Assembly: GCF_000514775.1 (NCBI RefSeq)
Contig: NZ_KI911467.1
Span: forward strand, 242,377 to 306,376
Source: Salinispora pacifica CNR114
Lineage (GTDB): Bacteria; Actinomycetota; Actinomycetes; Mycobacteriales; Micromonosporaceae
DNA: 64,000 nucleotides
Reading direction: 5' to 3'
This document shows positions 35,164-43,892 of the stretch, piece by piece. Under the pieces are notes generated by a model. It did no database searches. It saw only the letters and a list, made by a program, of their open reading frames with translations, and was not told the DNA's origin. Both the position numbers and the translations under genes were made by a program. Each line of letters starts with the position of its first letter. The first letter of the stretch is position 1.

Positions 35164-36507
35164 CGGCGTATGGCATCCGCACGTTACAAAGCCCTGGTGG
35201 ACGCGTTCGCATCCGACATCCGCGCGGGGCGGCTCGCCGCAGGTACGCGGCTGCCGACCCACCGTGGGCTCGCCGCCCGCGAGGGCATCGCCGTGGTCAC
35301 CGCAACCCGGGTGTACGCCGAACTGGAAGTGATGGGCCTGGTCAGCCGGGAACAGGGCCGCGGCACGTTCGTACGCGACCCCGCGGTTCCGGTCGGCCAT
35401 GGCATCGATCAGCAGGCAGTCGCCACGGATGCGGTCGACCTCAACTTCAACTATCCGTCGCTGCCCGGCCAGGCCGACCTCCTACGGCAGGCCCTGCGGG
35501 AGGTGGCCACCTCCGGTGACCTCGACTCCCTGCTGCGCTACCAACCGCATCGAGGCCGTCCCCGGGACAGAGCCTCGATCGCGCGGCACTTGAGGCGTCG
35601 CGGAATCATCGCCGACGCGGATCAGATCCTCATCGTCACCGGCGCGCAGCACGGCCTGGCCGTCACCGTCATGGCCGGGCTCAATGCCGGCGACGTCGTC
35701 GTGGTTGACGCACTCACCTACCCGGGCTTCAAGGTGCTCGCACACGCCTTCCACCTCGACCTGCAGCCCATTCCCACAACTACCGACGGACCGGACCTCG
35801 AAGCCCTCGAAAAGCTGTGCGCGGCCCGCCCGGTGCGCGCGATCTACACCATGCCCACCCTGCACAACCCGCTAGGCTGGGTCATGCCGGCGGCCGACCG
35901 CGTCCGTCTGATCGAGATTGCCCGACGGAACGGCGCGATCATCATTGAAGACGCCTCCTACGCCTACCTGGTCGAGGACCCCCCACCGCCGTTGGCCGCG
36001 ACCGCGCCGGAGATCACCGTCTACGTCTCGGGACTGTCCAAGAGCATCGCCACGGGCCTGCGGGTCGGCTTCGTCCTCGCTCCGCCGACCACCGTGCCCG
36101 CACTCGAACGCGCGATCCGGGCCACCACCTGGAACACCCCGGCACTGACCACCGCGATCATCTGCCGTTGGCTCGAAGACGGCACGGCGGACCAGCTAGA
36201 AGCGCAAAAGCGCGACGACGCCAGGGCCCGCCAAGCACTCGCCCGACAAGAACTGGCGGGCCTGCCGCTCATCAGCCACCCCTCGTCTTACTTCGCCTGG
36301 CTGCCGCTGCCCGACGACGCACGCGCCGATCGCCTGACCGCCACCCTCGCGCGGCACCACATCTCGGTCACCACGGCGCAGCCGTTCACCACCACGGTGC
36401 ACACACCGCAGGCGATCCGCCTCGCCCTGGGCTCCACCGACCTCGACAGCCTCCAATCGACGCTGCGTACCGTGCGACGCCTCGCCTTCGAGGACACCTA
36501 CGCCTGA
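35152..36507 (+). CDS. MocR/PdxR-like regulator: GntR HTH + PLP aminotransferase-like domain
   Basis: A 451-residue protein. Residues about 10-75 form a GntR winged HTH (DIRAGRLAAGTRLPTHRGLA). Residues about 100-445 match fold-type-I aminotransferases, with the YQPHRGRPRDR entry, YTMPTLHNPLGWVM, and the PLP-binding lysine in SGLSKSIATGLRVGF. MocR proteins use PLP to sense vitamin B6 or amino compounds. Start choice is ambiguous: ATG 35152 or ATG 35170, neither with a clear ribosome site. It is divergent from the DJ-1/PfpI gene. Confidence 0.88.
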   Translation: MDTIRRMASARYKALVDAFASDIRAGRLAAGTRLPTHRGLAAREGIAVVTATRVYAELEVMGLVSREQGRGTFVRDPAVPVGHGIDQQAVATDAVDLNFNYPSLPGQADLLRQALREVATSGDLDSLLRYQPHRGRPRDRASIARHLRRRGIIADADQILIVTGAQHGLAVTVMAGLNAGDVVVVDALTYPGFKVLAHAFHLDLQPIPTTTDGPDLEALEKLCAARPVRAIYTMPTLHNPLGWVMPAADRVRLIEIARRNGAIIIEDASYAYLVEDPPPPLAATAPEITVYVSGLSKSIATGLRVGFVLAPPTTVPALERAIRATTWNTPALTTAIICRWLEDGTADQLEAQKRDDARARQALARQELAGLPLISHPSSYFAWLPLPDDARADRLTATLARHHISVTTAQPFTTTVHTPQAIRLALGSTDLDSLQSTLRTVRRLAFEDTYA

Positions 36508-36596
36508 CTGCCACGGTGAACGGCCGCGGGTGCGGTCACCGTCGAGTTCAGCGCATCGGTGGAGGCGGACCCGGGAGGTGCCGGCTGCCGCGCAGG

Positions 36597-36701
36597 TCCG
36601 CGGCCAATGCGGGTGGCGGTCCGGAGCTTCCGCAGGAACGCTTCATCCGCGCTGGTAAGCGTGAAATGCCGGAACGACTTCGCTCGGCCGAGCTTCGGGT
36701 C
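36597..36701 (-). pseudogene. Tn3-family transposase N-terminal remnant
   Basis: The minus strand encodes SFRHFTLTSADEAFLRKLRT within about 35 codons, matching the DUF4158 N-terminal segment of Tn3-family transposases; the intact copy in this window has IRYFTLTGADEAFVRQFRT in the same place. The homology stops abruptly on both sides. It is a relic of an earlier Tn3 insertion, not derived from the intact copy because the sequences differ. Confidence 0.65.
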
Positions 36702-36726
36702 ATCCGGAGAGGATGGCATCTGCCTC

Positions 36727-36855
36727 GCACTCGACATCGAACCCTCACCGAAACACGTCGAAGCCACCCGCGCGAAACTCAAACGCATGGTCAACCGCCA
36801 CGTCCTGACCGAGGACCAATCCGGAGTGTTTACCCTCACCCCGAAACGGACCTAA
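36727..36855 (+). pseudogene. 3' remnant of a mobile-element-type gene
   Basis: An open piece of about 42 codons reading SPKHVEATRAKLKRMVNRHV then LTEDQSGVFTLTPKRT to a TAA. The helical-wing pattern recalls C-termini of actinobacterial transposon-associated proteins, but I cannot name the family. Upstream the frame has no coding character, so it is a truncated relic. Confidence 0.35.
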
Positions 36856-36939
36856 TACTCCAAACCGCCCTCTTAGGCGTGCGGCTGCGGATTGCGGGCC
36901 CCGGTTAACCAGGTGCGGTTTGGGGGCCGGTATGGACCG

Positions 36940-37506
36940 TCAATTCTGGGCCCTTGCAGAAGTGCTTTTGTTGCCTTCGGCGAGGAGTCGCTGCACCTCA
37001 CTGGTAACCTGCGGGGAAGCGATCGGAGCCCAGGCGGCGAACAGGGAGCGAAAGTACGCGCCGTGCTTGTCCACGGTAGAAGGATCTTGATCGATGACGT
37101 CCAGTTCGTTGACGATGCTGAGATCCACGAAGGGTCGCATCTGGCCGGGGCTCAGGTGCCACGTCTGATCGGTGAAGCGGTCGACGACCTCACCGGTTGT
37201 CGCCAGCTCTCGCCAGGTCCGCCTGCGGTCGCAGGCCCCGTACAGATAGACCAATGCCTCAGCGTTGTCGCCGATGAGGTTTCGCAGCGTGGCTCGATCG
37301 TTCCAGTCGAGCAGCGTCACATCGAAGCCGTCCGTGCCGTAAACGGCATGCGCGAGACCGGCCAGTTGCGTGTCAACGCCACACTCCAGCTCAGCGAGAC
37401 GGCCATGCACCCGGCATAGGTGGGCGTAGAGAGTGCCGCCGGGGTGCTGAATTGTCTCAGCTCCACGCTGCCGTAGCCAGCGCCGCACGTCAGAGTCCGC
37501 ACCCAT
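36940..37506 (-). CDS. DUF6817 (HD-like) protein
   Basis: A 188-residue protein. It has an N-terminal LRQRGAETIQHPGGTLYAHL, the paired histidine/aspartate helix pattern of HD-type folds (HLCRVHGRLAELE, GLAHAVYGTDGFD) and NLIGDNAEALVYLYGACDR, which I recognise as DUF6817. Members are thought to be HD-domain-like, but no reaction is known. It is divergent from the frameshifted methyltransferase. Confidence 0.72.
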   Translation of the reverse strand: MGADSDVRRWLRQRGAETIQHPGGTLYAHLCRVHGRLAELECGVDTQLAGLAHAVYGTDGFDVTLLDWNDRATLRNLIGDNAEALVYLYGACDRRRTWRELATTGEVVDRFTDQTWHLSPGQMRPFVDLSIVNELDVIDQDPSTVDKHGAYFRSLFAAWAPIASPQVTSEVQRLLAEGNKSTSARAQN

Positions 37507-37615
37507 GGCCCGACCTTACGTAAACCGCCTCTGGCAGGCATACCGGCAGCGTGGGCGGTTCGTCACACCGCTGCACCCTTGCTTCCTCGGGTGTCCAGGC
37601 AGTTGGGTCAAAGGC

Positions 37616-38343
37616 ATGGCTCGAATCGCGTTTGACGATGCGGACGCTGCGGCGTTCGAGGCGACCGTCACCTCACTGACGACGGGCTCTCGGCTTGGCG
37701 GGAGGCCGTGACCCGGCACCTTGACCCTCGTGCAGGCATGCGAATACTCGACCTGGGCTCCGGCACCGGAATGTGGGCGCGAGCCTTCATTGACTGGTAC
37801 GACATCGAGGTCGCCGCGGTCGAGCCCTCCGAGGCGATGCGTGCCCGCTCGATGCACCAGCCTGTCGTGCATGGCGACGCCGAGCGCATCCCGCTCGACG
37901 ACGGCAGCGTCGACGCCGCCTGGATCTCCACGGTCATCCACCACGTGCCAGACCTGAACCGTGCAGCCCGAGAACTACGCAGGGTCGTCCGCCCCGGCGG
38001 CCCGGTGCTGATCCGCTCCGCGTTCGCCGGCCGACACCAAGCGATCACCCTGTTCCGTTACTTCCCCGAAGCCATCCGTGTGCTCGACACCTACCCCAGC
38101 GTGGCCGACGTCGAAGCAGCCTTCACTGCCGCCGGGTTCGTCACCGTCGGCCTCGAACAGGTCCCGCAGGTCACCGCGGCCTCACTACGCGAGGCTGCGA
38201 CGGCACTGCGCCACGAGGCACACACCCCTCTGCAACTGATAAGCGACGACGAGTACGCCGCAGGCCTGGCCCGACTGCGCAAGGCAGCGCAACGTGAGAC
38301 CGGACCGGTGGTTGACGCCCTGGACCTCCTCGTCCTCACCTGA
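37616..38343 (+). pseudogene. class I methyltransferase gene with an N-terminal frameshift
   Basis: From ATG 37616 (AAAGG upstream) the frame reads MARIAFDDADAAAFEAT and then, at 37666/37667, must shift to continue as RHLTDDGLSAWREAVTRHLD into the downstream frame. That frame holds a full SAM-methyltransferase: ILDLGSGTGMWARAFIDW, HGDAERIPLDDGSVDAAW and LRRVVRPGGPVLIRSAF. A single missing C (GCGACC|GTCACC for GCGACCCGTCACC) explains it. An internal GTG at about 37708 could give a 211-residue truncated product that lacks the N-terminal helix. Either a real mutation or a sequencing error. Confidence 0.75.
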
Positions 38344-38434
38344 GCAGCAACAAGATCTTGAGAAGATCACAGACAATCGTGGCAATATGGTTGGGGTCGC
38401 GGTGACTGCTATATCGGATCGTGGAGTGGCGCCC

Positions 38435-38899
38435 GTGCGCGTTTCGATGGCGGTTTATCCAGGCACGTTCGATCCGTTCACCCCGGGACACCGCGACCTG
38501 GTGGCCCGCGCTCGGGTGTTGTTCAATCGGATCATCGTGTTGCTGGCGGTAAACGCCGAGAAGCAACCGACCGCCGGGGCCACGGCCAGGGCCGTGCAGG
38601 TGCGCGACGCCATGCCGGCAGCCTGGGACAACGTCGAAGTGGACACCTGGACCGGCCTGACCACTGCCTACTGCCTCCGCCGCAGCGCCACGGTCATCGT
38701 CCGCGGCGTACGCACGGCCGCGGACCTTGGCTACGAGTACCAGCTTGCCGCGATGAACGAGCAACTCGGCATTCAGACCATCTGGTTGCCGACCCGTCCG
38801 CACCTGGCCGCCATTTCATCCACGGCCGCACGCGCACACCGATCGGCACAGTCGGCCCGCCGGTCGCATAACGCTGAAAGTAAGGCTCAGCTACCGTAA
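38435..38899 (+). CDS. CoaD-like nucleotidyltransferase with altered C-terminus
   Basis: A 154-residue protein related to pantetheine-phosphate adenylyltransferase (CoaD): AVYPGTFDPFTPGHRDLVAR with the HxGH-type nucleotide motif (TPGH), TVIVRGVRTAADLGYEYQLA and an ISSTAAR motif. After ISSTAAR the usual 25-residue helical tail is replaced by a Ser/Arg-rich end (AHRSAQSARRS). GGAG lies 9 nt upstream of GTG 38435. It is probably an accessory paralogue or a decaying one, not the housekeeping enzyme. Confidence 0.7.
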   Translation: MRVSMAVYPGTFDPFTPGHRDLVARARVLFNRIIVLLAVNAEKQPTAGATARAVQVRDAMPAAWDNVEVDTWTGLTTAYCLRRSATVIVRGVRTAADLGYEYQLAAMNEQLGIQTIWLPTRPHLAAISSTAARAHRSAQSARRSHNAESKAQLP

Positions 38900-38948
38900 G
38901 CCATCCGTCCAGCGTTGATTCTCTGTCGCCGCTACGGGCGGGGCACGC

Positions 38949-39599
38949 TCAACTACGACGCAACACGCAGACCACCTTACTGAGGATCACCGCGCGGTCA
39001 CCAGGGATGACGGGGTAGCGCGGGTTGCACGGTAGCAGGTCCACGGCGCCGTCCCGGATGCGCAAGACCTTGACGGTGGCCTCGCCGTCAATCATGGCGG
39101 CGATGATGTCGTCACTGTCGGCTACCGCTTGCTGCCGCACCACGACGACGTCCCCGTCTGCGATGCCAGCCTCGACCATTTAGTCTCCCCGGACATGCAG
39201 CGCGAACAGCCTTCCGTGGCCGACGAGCTTCCTGGGCAGGGTCAGGACTTCCTCGACGTACTCCTCGGCCAGAATGGGAGCGCCGGCAGCGATGCTGCCC
39301 AGCAGCGGAACCTGTACGCCGGAGCGTGAGCCCGGATCGCCGAGGGCGTCTGGGCGACGCGTTGGGCGGGCGTCAACAGCGCGTGGCCCGTGTGCAATCC
39401 GGCGCAGGAAGCCGCGCTGTTGGAGGACCTTCAGGTGGTGCGCCACCGACGATGGAGATCCGAGCCCGACCGCAGCGCCGATCTCCCGCACCGTCGGTGG
39501 ATACCCATGGCGCTCGACCCACTGCCGTATCACGGCCAAGATCTGTCGTTGACGAGGACTCAAGCCGGGCAGGTCCGGAGGCAGCCCCGAGGTTGTCAT
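38949..39599 (-). pseudogene. lexA: lexA with a nonsense codon at the catalytic serine
   Basis: The gene reads as one 217-codon frame except for TAA at 39182-39180. The N-terminal half has the LexA winged HTH (LSPRQRQILAVIRQWVERHG, PTVREIGAAVGLGSPSSVAH) and the Ala-Gly autocleavage site at residues 105-106 (SIAAGAP). The stop sits where GDSM is expected: LHVRGD-stop-MVEAGIADGD. The downstream half keeps the catalytic Lys region (ATVKVLRIRDG). A TCA-to-TAA change fits. The truncated 139-residue product would bind DNA but could neither dimerise normally nor self-cleave. Confidence 0.85.
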
Positions 39600-39807
39600 C
39601 CTCGGACGATGCCCCCGCGTTCGATCAAATGTGCTAATCGGCCTGCGTCGCCAGCACGGCCTGTCAGGACGTCACCCCCGAGTCCGGTTCACTCAAGCAG
39701 CCGCCGCCCCCCAAGCTTCACTGGGTCGGGTCGCAGATAGTCGGGCCCACAACTCCAGCTTCAGCGGGATGTCTCAGATCGACTGGGACAGGACAGCCAG
39801 CTGTCCC

Positions 39808-39902
39808 GGCTCGCTGTAGTTGATGCATAAGCGTCCTTCTGGCCTGGGGTGCATCAGTTTCATTGAGCCGTCCATTCTGGGTGCGGCCCAGTGAATCTGA
39901 TG
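39808..39902. repeat. left-end TnsB-type binding sites (three copies)
   Basis: Three 18-bp matches to CATCAGNTTCACTGAGCC: 39808-39825 (minus), 39852-39869 (plus) and 39885-39902 (minus, inside the 3' end of tniQ). The outermost is part of the terminal inverted repeat. Spaced sites at the left end are typical of Tn7-family transposons. Confidence 0.7.
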
Positions 39903-40792
39903 TTCCTAGAAACAAGGGCGTCTCCCCGGATGGGGTTCGGGCGGGCGTAGATTTCGATCCAGTCGGCGAGCATGCTGTGGTGGTGGGGATGCCAGGTGTC
40001 GCGGGCTTCGGACCAGTCGAGGCGGTTGCCGAACTCGGCGTAGGCGCGGGCTCGGGTCGTTTGGTAAGCGACCCGGGTCTGCCAGCGCCGTTGGACGAAC
40101 AAGCTCGCTGCGGAGACGATCTCTGGGTAGCTCGCGGCGTGGAACGCGGGATCCTCCGCGTGGTGCCGTTCCCTGGCCGGCCGCAGGACGGCTAGGCGTG
40201 GGCCTTGAGCGTGGCCGAGGTAGCGGCCGTGGATGTATTCCCAGGAGTCGAACGCGGCTCTGGTGGCGATGAGGAGGGCGACCTGGCCGTGACGGCGGAC
40301 GAGCCGCCGGTGGTGGATCTGCGCTGACTTGATCTCCGGGAGGTGCTGTATGTCGATGGCGTTGTCGGTGACGGGCCACGCGGTGGCCGCGGGTGCTCGG
40401 GTGCCGAGCCAGATGTTGTGCTTGACGCAAGCGGCGATGTGGTGGGGGTAGTAGCGGTGGACCGGGCCGCCCCGGTGCCGGCGGACGCAGGGTGGGCAGG
40501 CCGGTCGAGCGAACGCTTGGAGCAGCCACCAGCGTGGTGCGGGTTGGCGTAGTTCGGGCAGAGCGAGCTGGAGCTGGTGAGCGCAATGGCCGGTGAGCGC
40601 ACTCAGCTTGTCGAGGTTGAGGGTCCGCGTCTGTCGGTATGAGTTCTTGTCCGGTGAGGCGTCGATGGCTGTCTCGATGTCGCGGATGGTGGTGTGGTTG
40701 ACCGTGGCGAGCCGCCGCAGGTAGGAGGTGACGGTTTCCCAAGCGGTCGGAGGCGTGGGGATGGGCAGCCGTCGTGTGGGTGGGGTGGTCAT
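39860..40792 (-). CDS. tniQ: TniQ/TnsD-type target-selection protein
   Basis: A 310-residue TniQ-family protein. The N-terminal region has PTAWETVTSYLRRLATVNHT; a zinc-binding segment follows, CPPCVRRHRGGPVHRYYPHH, and the C-terminal half is helical. In related elements TniQ links the transposition machinery to the target site. Its ATG overlaps the tnsC stop (ATGA at 40789-40792). Its last codons lie within left-end transposase sites, so the gene reaches almost to the element's tip. Confidence 0.87.
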   Translation of the reverse strand: MTTPPTRRLPIPTPPTAWETVTSYLRRLATVNHTTIRDIETAIDASPDKNSYRQTRTLNLDKLSALTGHCAHQLQLALPELRQPAPRWWLLQAFARPACPPCVRRHRGGPVHRYYPHHIAACVKHNIWLGTRAPAATAWPVTDNAIDIQHLPEIKSAQIHHRRLVRRHGQVALLIATRAAFDSWEYIHGRYLGHAQGPRLAVLRPARERHHAEDPAFHAASYPEIVSAASLFVQRRWQTRVAYQTTRARAYAEFGNRLDWSEARDTWHPHHHSMLADWIEIYARPNPIRGDALVSRNIRFTGPHPEWTAQ

Positions 40793-41841
40793 GCGGCACC
40801 CGATCGTTGGCGGGCTTGGCGGGCGGGACTCGGGGCGGGGGTGGCCGTCTCCGCAGCGTGGTCGAGGCGGATCGCGTCGAGGTGGCCTTTGGTGATCTTC
40901 TCGGTGCCGTCGAGAATGGCGTCGATCGCTGCGCCGCGGATGAGGTGGGAAAGGCTGCCGATCATGCCGCGTGATCGTTGGTAGAGGTATTCGCCGTGAC
41001 GGGCGAGGGCGCCGGCCTTGTGGCGGTGCAGCCGCAGGGCCTGTTCCAGGGTGGCCACCAGCGCCCGCCAGCTCTCCTTCTGGCTGTTGGTGCCGTAGGC
41101 GAACGGCCGGGTCGCGATGGTGGCGAATCGGCTGGCGATCTGTTCACCGCGGGTGCCGGAGAACAGGTTGGCCCGTTCGACGTTGATGCCGGAGTAGACG
41201 AACGTGGCGGGGATCCGCTCGGAGAAGTATTTGAGCTGATCGGACGCCTCTGCCCCGGCTCGGGTGGCGAGGTTGAGGTTGTGGATTTCGTCGACGAGCA
41301 CCAGGTCGCAGCCGACGTCGCAGAGCACGGCGCAGACGGCGTTGGTGACGTCGGTGATGTTGGACCGTGCTGCCAGGGGCAGACCGAGGAAGCGGGCGAA
41401 CTCGACGGCGAGCATGCGGGGTGTCGCCGCTGGCGGGACCGTGACGTAGACGACCGGGATCCGCGGTCCGGTAACCGGGTTGCGCAGCGCGACGGCGAGT
41501 TCGTGGGCGCGGCCGAGTTGGGTGATGGCGGTCGTCTTGCCGGTGCCGGCGCCGCCGGTGATGATCAGCCCTCGGCGGGCAGATATTTGCCGGCGGTTGA
41601 GGATCAGCAGCCGGCGGACGGTCTTGACGACCTCCTGGATGGTCGGGGTGTTCACCACGATCAGGTCGCTGTGGTAGTCCAGCCGGGCGTCGTCATAGGC
41701 GGCCTGCTCGACCGGGCTCAGGTGCGGCCAGTCCAGGTGTAACTCGGGCGGGCGCGGGTCGCGCTGGACCCACCGGGACCAGCCTTCCTTGCTGGTCAGC
41801 GGCTCGTCAGCCGGCGGGGCGAACGCGGCGGTCATAGCCAC
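40789..41841 (-). CDS. tnsC: AAA+ ATPase (TnsC/TniB type)
   Basis: A 350-residue ATPase. Walker A is GGAGTGKTTA, Walker B LVLVDEIHNL, and sensor-1 lies near TFVYSGINVE. In Tn7-like systems this ATPase bridges the target selector and the transposase. GTG 41841 has AGGAGG 7 nt upstream and is preferred to ATG 41835. The gene overlaps tnsB at its start and tniQ at its end, so the four proteins are translated as one coupled set. Confidence 0.9.
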   Translation of the reverse strand: MAMTAAFAPPADEPLTSKEGWSRWVQRDPRPPELHLDWPHLSPVEQAAYDDARLDYHSDLIVVNTPTIQEVVKTVRRLLILNRRQISARRGLIITGGAGTGKTTAITQLGRAHELAVALRNPVTGPRIPVVYVTVPPAATPRMLAVEFARFLGLPLAARSNITDVTNAVCAVLCDVGCDLVLVDEIHNLNLATRAGAEASDQLKYFSERIPATFVYSGINVERANLFSGTRGEQIASRFATIATRPFAYGTNSQKESWRALVATLEQALRLHRHKAGALARHGEYLYQRSRGMIGSLSHLIRGAAIDAILDGTEKITKGHLDAIRLDHAAETATPAPSPARQARQRSGAA

Positions 41842-43892
41842 CGTTGCGCCTCCTCGCGGGCGTCGAAGATGCCGAAGGGGATGACGTTGTCGACCTGCCC
41901 GTCATCGGGCTCGTCGACGTCGTCATCGGGTGCGGATGCGGGAGCGATGCGGGGCCGGTGCGACGTCGCGGCGGCCCGGGTCCTCGCTGCCACCCGCCGA
42001 TCGGTCTCACCCGTCGGGGCCTGCGGTGCGGGGCCCTCGCCGGCGCGACGCAGCAGGCCGGCCAGCACCCGGGCGGTCGCGGTCTCAGCCGCTTCGCCGC
42101 CCGGGTCGGAGGTGACCTGTTGCCGGGCATGGCGCCAGGTGAAGTCCGCGAACGGCGCGGCCACCATCGGCAAGTGCGTCCACCCGGCACGGATCCACCC
42201 GCCGTCGCGGTGGTTGCGCACCCAGACGTGCGTCAGGTCATAGGGGTCGTGGCGAACCTCCCACAACCCCTGCCTGGCCACGACACCGGAGTGCTGCCTG
42301 CGGTAGGGATTTAGCGCCTTACTGTCGTAGGTGCGCCCGCCGAGGCGAACGCCGTAGTCGTTGACCGTGCGCCACGTCCCCGGCAGCAGCTCGACGTAGT
42401 CGTCGCCGGTGAGCATCAGCGGGACGTAGCCGGCCGCCGTGACCAACACCGCGAACATCTCGTTCGGCGACAGCACCCGCCCGGTATCCGGGCTGAGTAA
42501 TCCCTCGTGCGGGCGCTGCTGCCACCCGGCGACGATCCACTCATCGAGCAGGTCCTGCATCTGGGCCATCGACCACACCGCCTCGGCCTGCACCTGACTA
42601 CCCCGATGAGCCACGTCCCGGCCGGTGTAGCCGGCGACGTACTGACAGAACAGCGTGTTGATCGACCCGAACGTGCGCTCGACGATGCCCTTGTCCGTAG
42701 GGCTGCGCGGATGCGCCGGCTGCACCGAGATCCCCAACGTCTGGCAGGCCCGCAGAAACGTGTCGGACAGATAGACCTTCCCCCGATCGCAGACGATCGT
42801 CTCCGGCACCACCACCGGTTTCGCGGCGGCCTGCTCCATCCGCGCGTCGATGTCGGCCAGCCGCCGGTGCGGCAGCCGCGATGCCGCCATCCGCAGCGAC
42901 TCGTCCCAACCCGGCCGCATCGGCTCGGGCACCAACATCCGTGCCAACAACAGGGACGCGTCCACGCCCTTCGTGCCCACCGGCCGCAGCACCGCGGCGC
43001 AGATAGTACGGGTGGCGACATCCACCGCCGCGGTCAACTCGACCCGACGGGCCTGACCGTCGTCGAAGACCACCATCACGTCCAACACGGTGGTGTCGAT
43101 CTGCACCTGCTGACCCGGCCGAGCCGCCCACGTCACCGTGAACGGCCCGTCCGGTCGATTCGCCGTCGACCGGCGGCTGGTCGCCGCGCCGAAGGTGTGC
43201 TGACCGGACGACAAGGACGCGACCAGCCGGTTGAACGTCGCCTTCGACGGCAACCGCATCACCCCAGCCCCGTGCCACTCGGTCAGGATGTCCTCCACCC
43301 GCTGGCGTAGCCGTTGACGCGTGCCGGTCGACCGCGTGACCTCACCGGACAGGGCCTCACGGATCGCGGCCACGACCTCGGCATCCGCCCTGCCGACTGG
43401 CGACGTCGCCCGCTGTGACCGCCCGTCGACCAACGCCCGCAGGCCGCCGGTTCGGTAACGCTGCCGCATCCGCTGCACCGTCACGCCGCTGGTCTTCATC
43501 CCGGCCGCGGTTAGCTCCTGTGCCTTGGCCGCCTCACGCTGGCGCAACGTTCGGTGCTGCGGGTCGTACTCCGGTTTCGGCGTCATTCCCGGTTCGGCAT
43601 CCGGAGGCAGGCCGGTTTCCACCTCCACGATGTGGCGCTCCCACCGCCGAGCCCGGTCTGCGACATCCTCGTCGAGGTCATCGAGCTGGTGAAGGGCTAT
43701 CACCGCCTGCGCCGCTGCCACGGCCCCGCCGACAACCCTGAAGCCCGGCGAGTCGACCAGGTGCGTCAACAGCACCACCGTCGGCGTGCCGTCCGGGCCA
43801 ACCAAGCGGACCCGCGAACCGGTCAGCGCCACGACCTGCTGCTCAACATCCTCGAAAACCACCCGGTCGCCGACTCGCAACAGCCGCGTCAC
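41832..43892 (-). CDS. tnsB: DDE transposase (TnsB/TniA type, Mu-like)
   Basis: A 686-residue DDE/RNase-H-fold transposase. It has N-terminal helical DNA-binding regions (about 90-230, with GMKTSGVTVQRMRQRYRTGG), then the catalytic core: first Asp in QIDTTVLDVMVV, second in ETIVCDRGKVY, Glu in TDKGIVERTFG. A Mu-type beta-barrel (VELLPGTWRTVNDYGVRLGG) and a C-terminal acidic tail follow. It cuts and joins the 3' ends and should bind the 18-bp repeats at both ends. The ATG overlaps the tnsA stop. Confidence 0.92.
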   Translation of the reverse strand: MTRLLRVGDRVVFEDVEQQVVALTGSRVRLVGPDGTPTVVLLTHLVDSPGFRVVGGAVAAAQAVIALHQLDDLDEDVADRARRWERHIVEVETGLPPDAEPGMTPKPEYDPQHRTLRQREAAKAQELTAAGMKTSGVTVQRMRQRYRTGGLRALVDGRSQRATSPVGRADAEVVAAIREALSGEVTRSTGTRQRLRQRVEDILTEWHGAGVMRLPSKATFNRLVASLSSGQHTFGAATSRRSTANRPDGPFTVTWAARPGQQVQIDTTVLDVMVVFDDGQARRVELTAAVDVATRTICAAVLRPVGTKGVDASLLLARMLVPEPMRPGWDESLRMAASRLPHRRLADIDARMEQAAAKPVVVPETIVCDRGKVYLSDTFLRACQTLGISVQPAHPRSPTDKGIVERTFGSINTLFCQYVAGYTGRDVAHRGSQVQAEAVWSMAQMQDLLDEWIVAGWQQRPHEGLLSPDTGRVLSPNEMFAVLVTAAGYVPLMLTGDDYVELLPGTWRTVNDYGVRLGGRTYDSKALNPYRRQHSGVVARQGLWEVRHDPYDLTHVWVRNHRDGGWIRAGWTHLPMVAAPFADFTWRHARQQVTSDPGGEAAETATARVLAGLLRRAGEGPAPQAPTGETDRRVAARTRAAATSHRPRIAPASAPDDDVDEPDDGQVDNVIPFGIFDAREEAQRWL

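Larger units (their letters stand above)
36508..36939. other. decayed intergenic region with transposase remnants
   Basis: This 432-bp region contains no intact gene. It holds two short coding remnants annotated separately: a Tn3-transposase N-terminal piece on the minus strand and an unrecognised 3' coding piece on the plus strand. It marks the left edge of the mobile-element island. Confidence 0.6.

Noticed and set aside
39180..39599. Two separate genes in place of one interrupted lexA
   Set aside because: Both pieces are in the same frame with nothing between them except the stop codon, and together they form a complete LexA of normal length.
39600..39801. Canonical actinobacterial SOS box upstream of lexA
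   Set aside because: Only a half-site-like TCGAAC is seen near the start, without the matching GTTCGA at the proper spacing.
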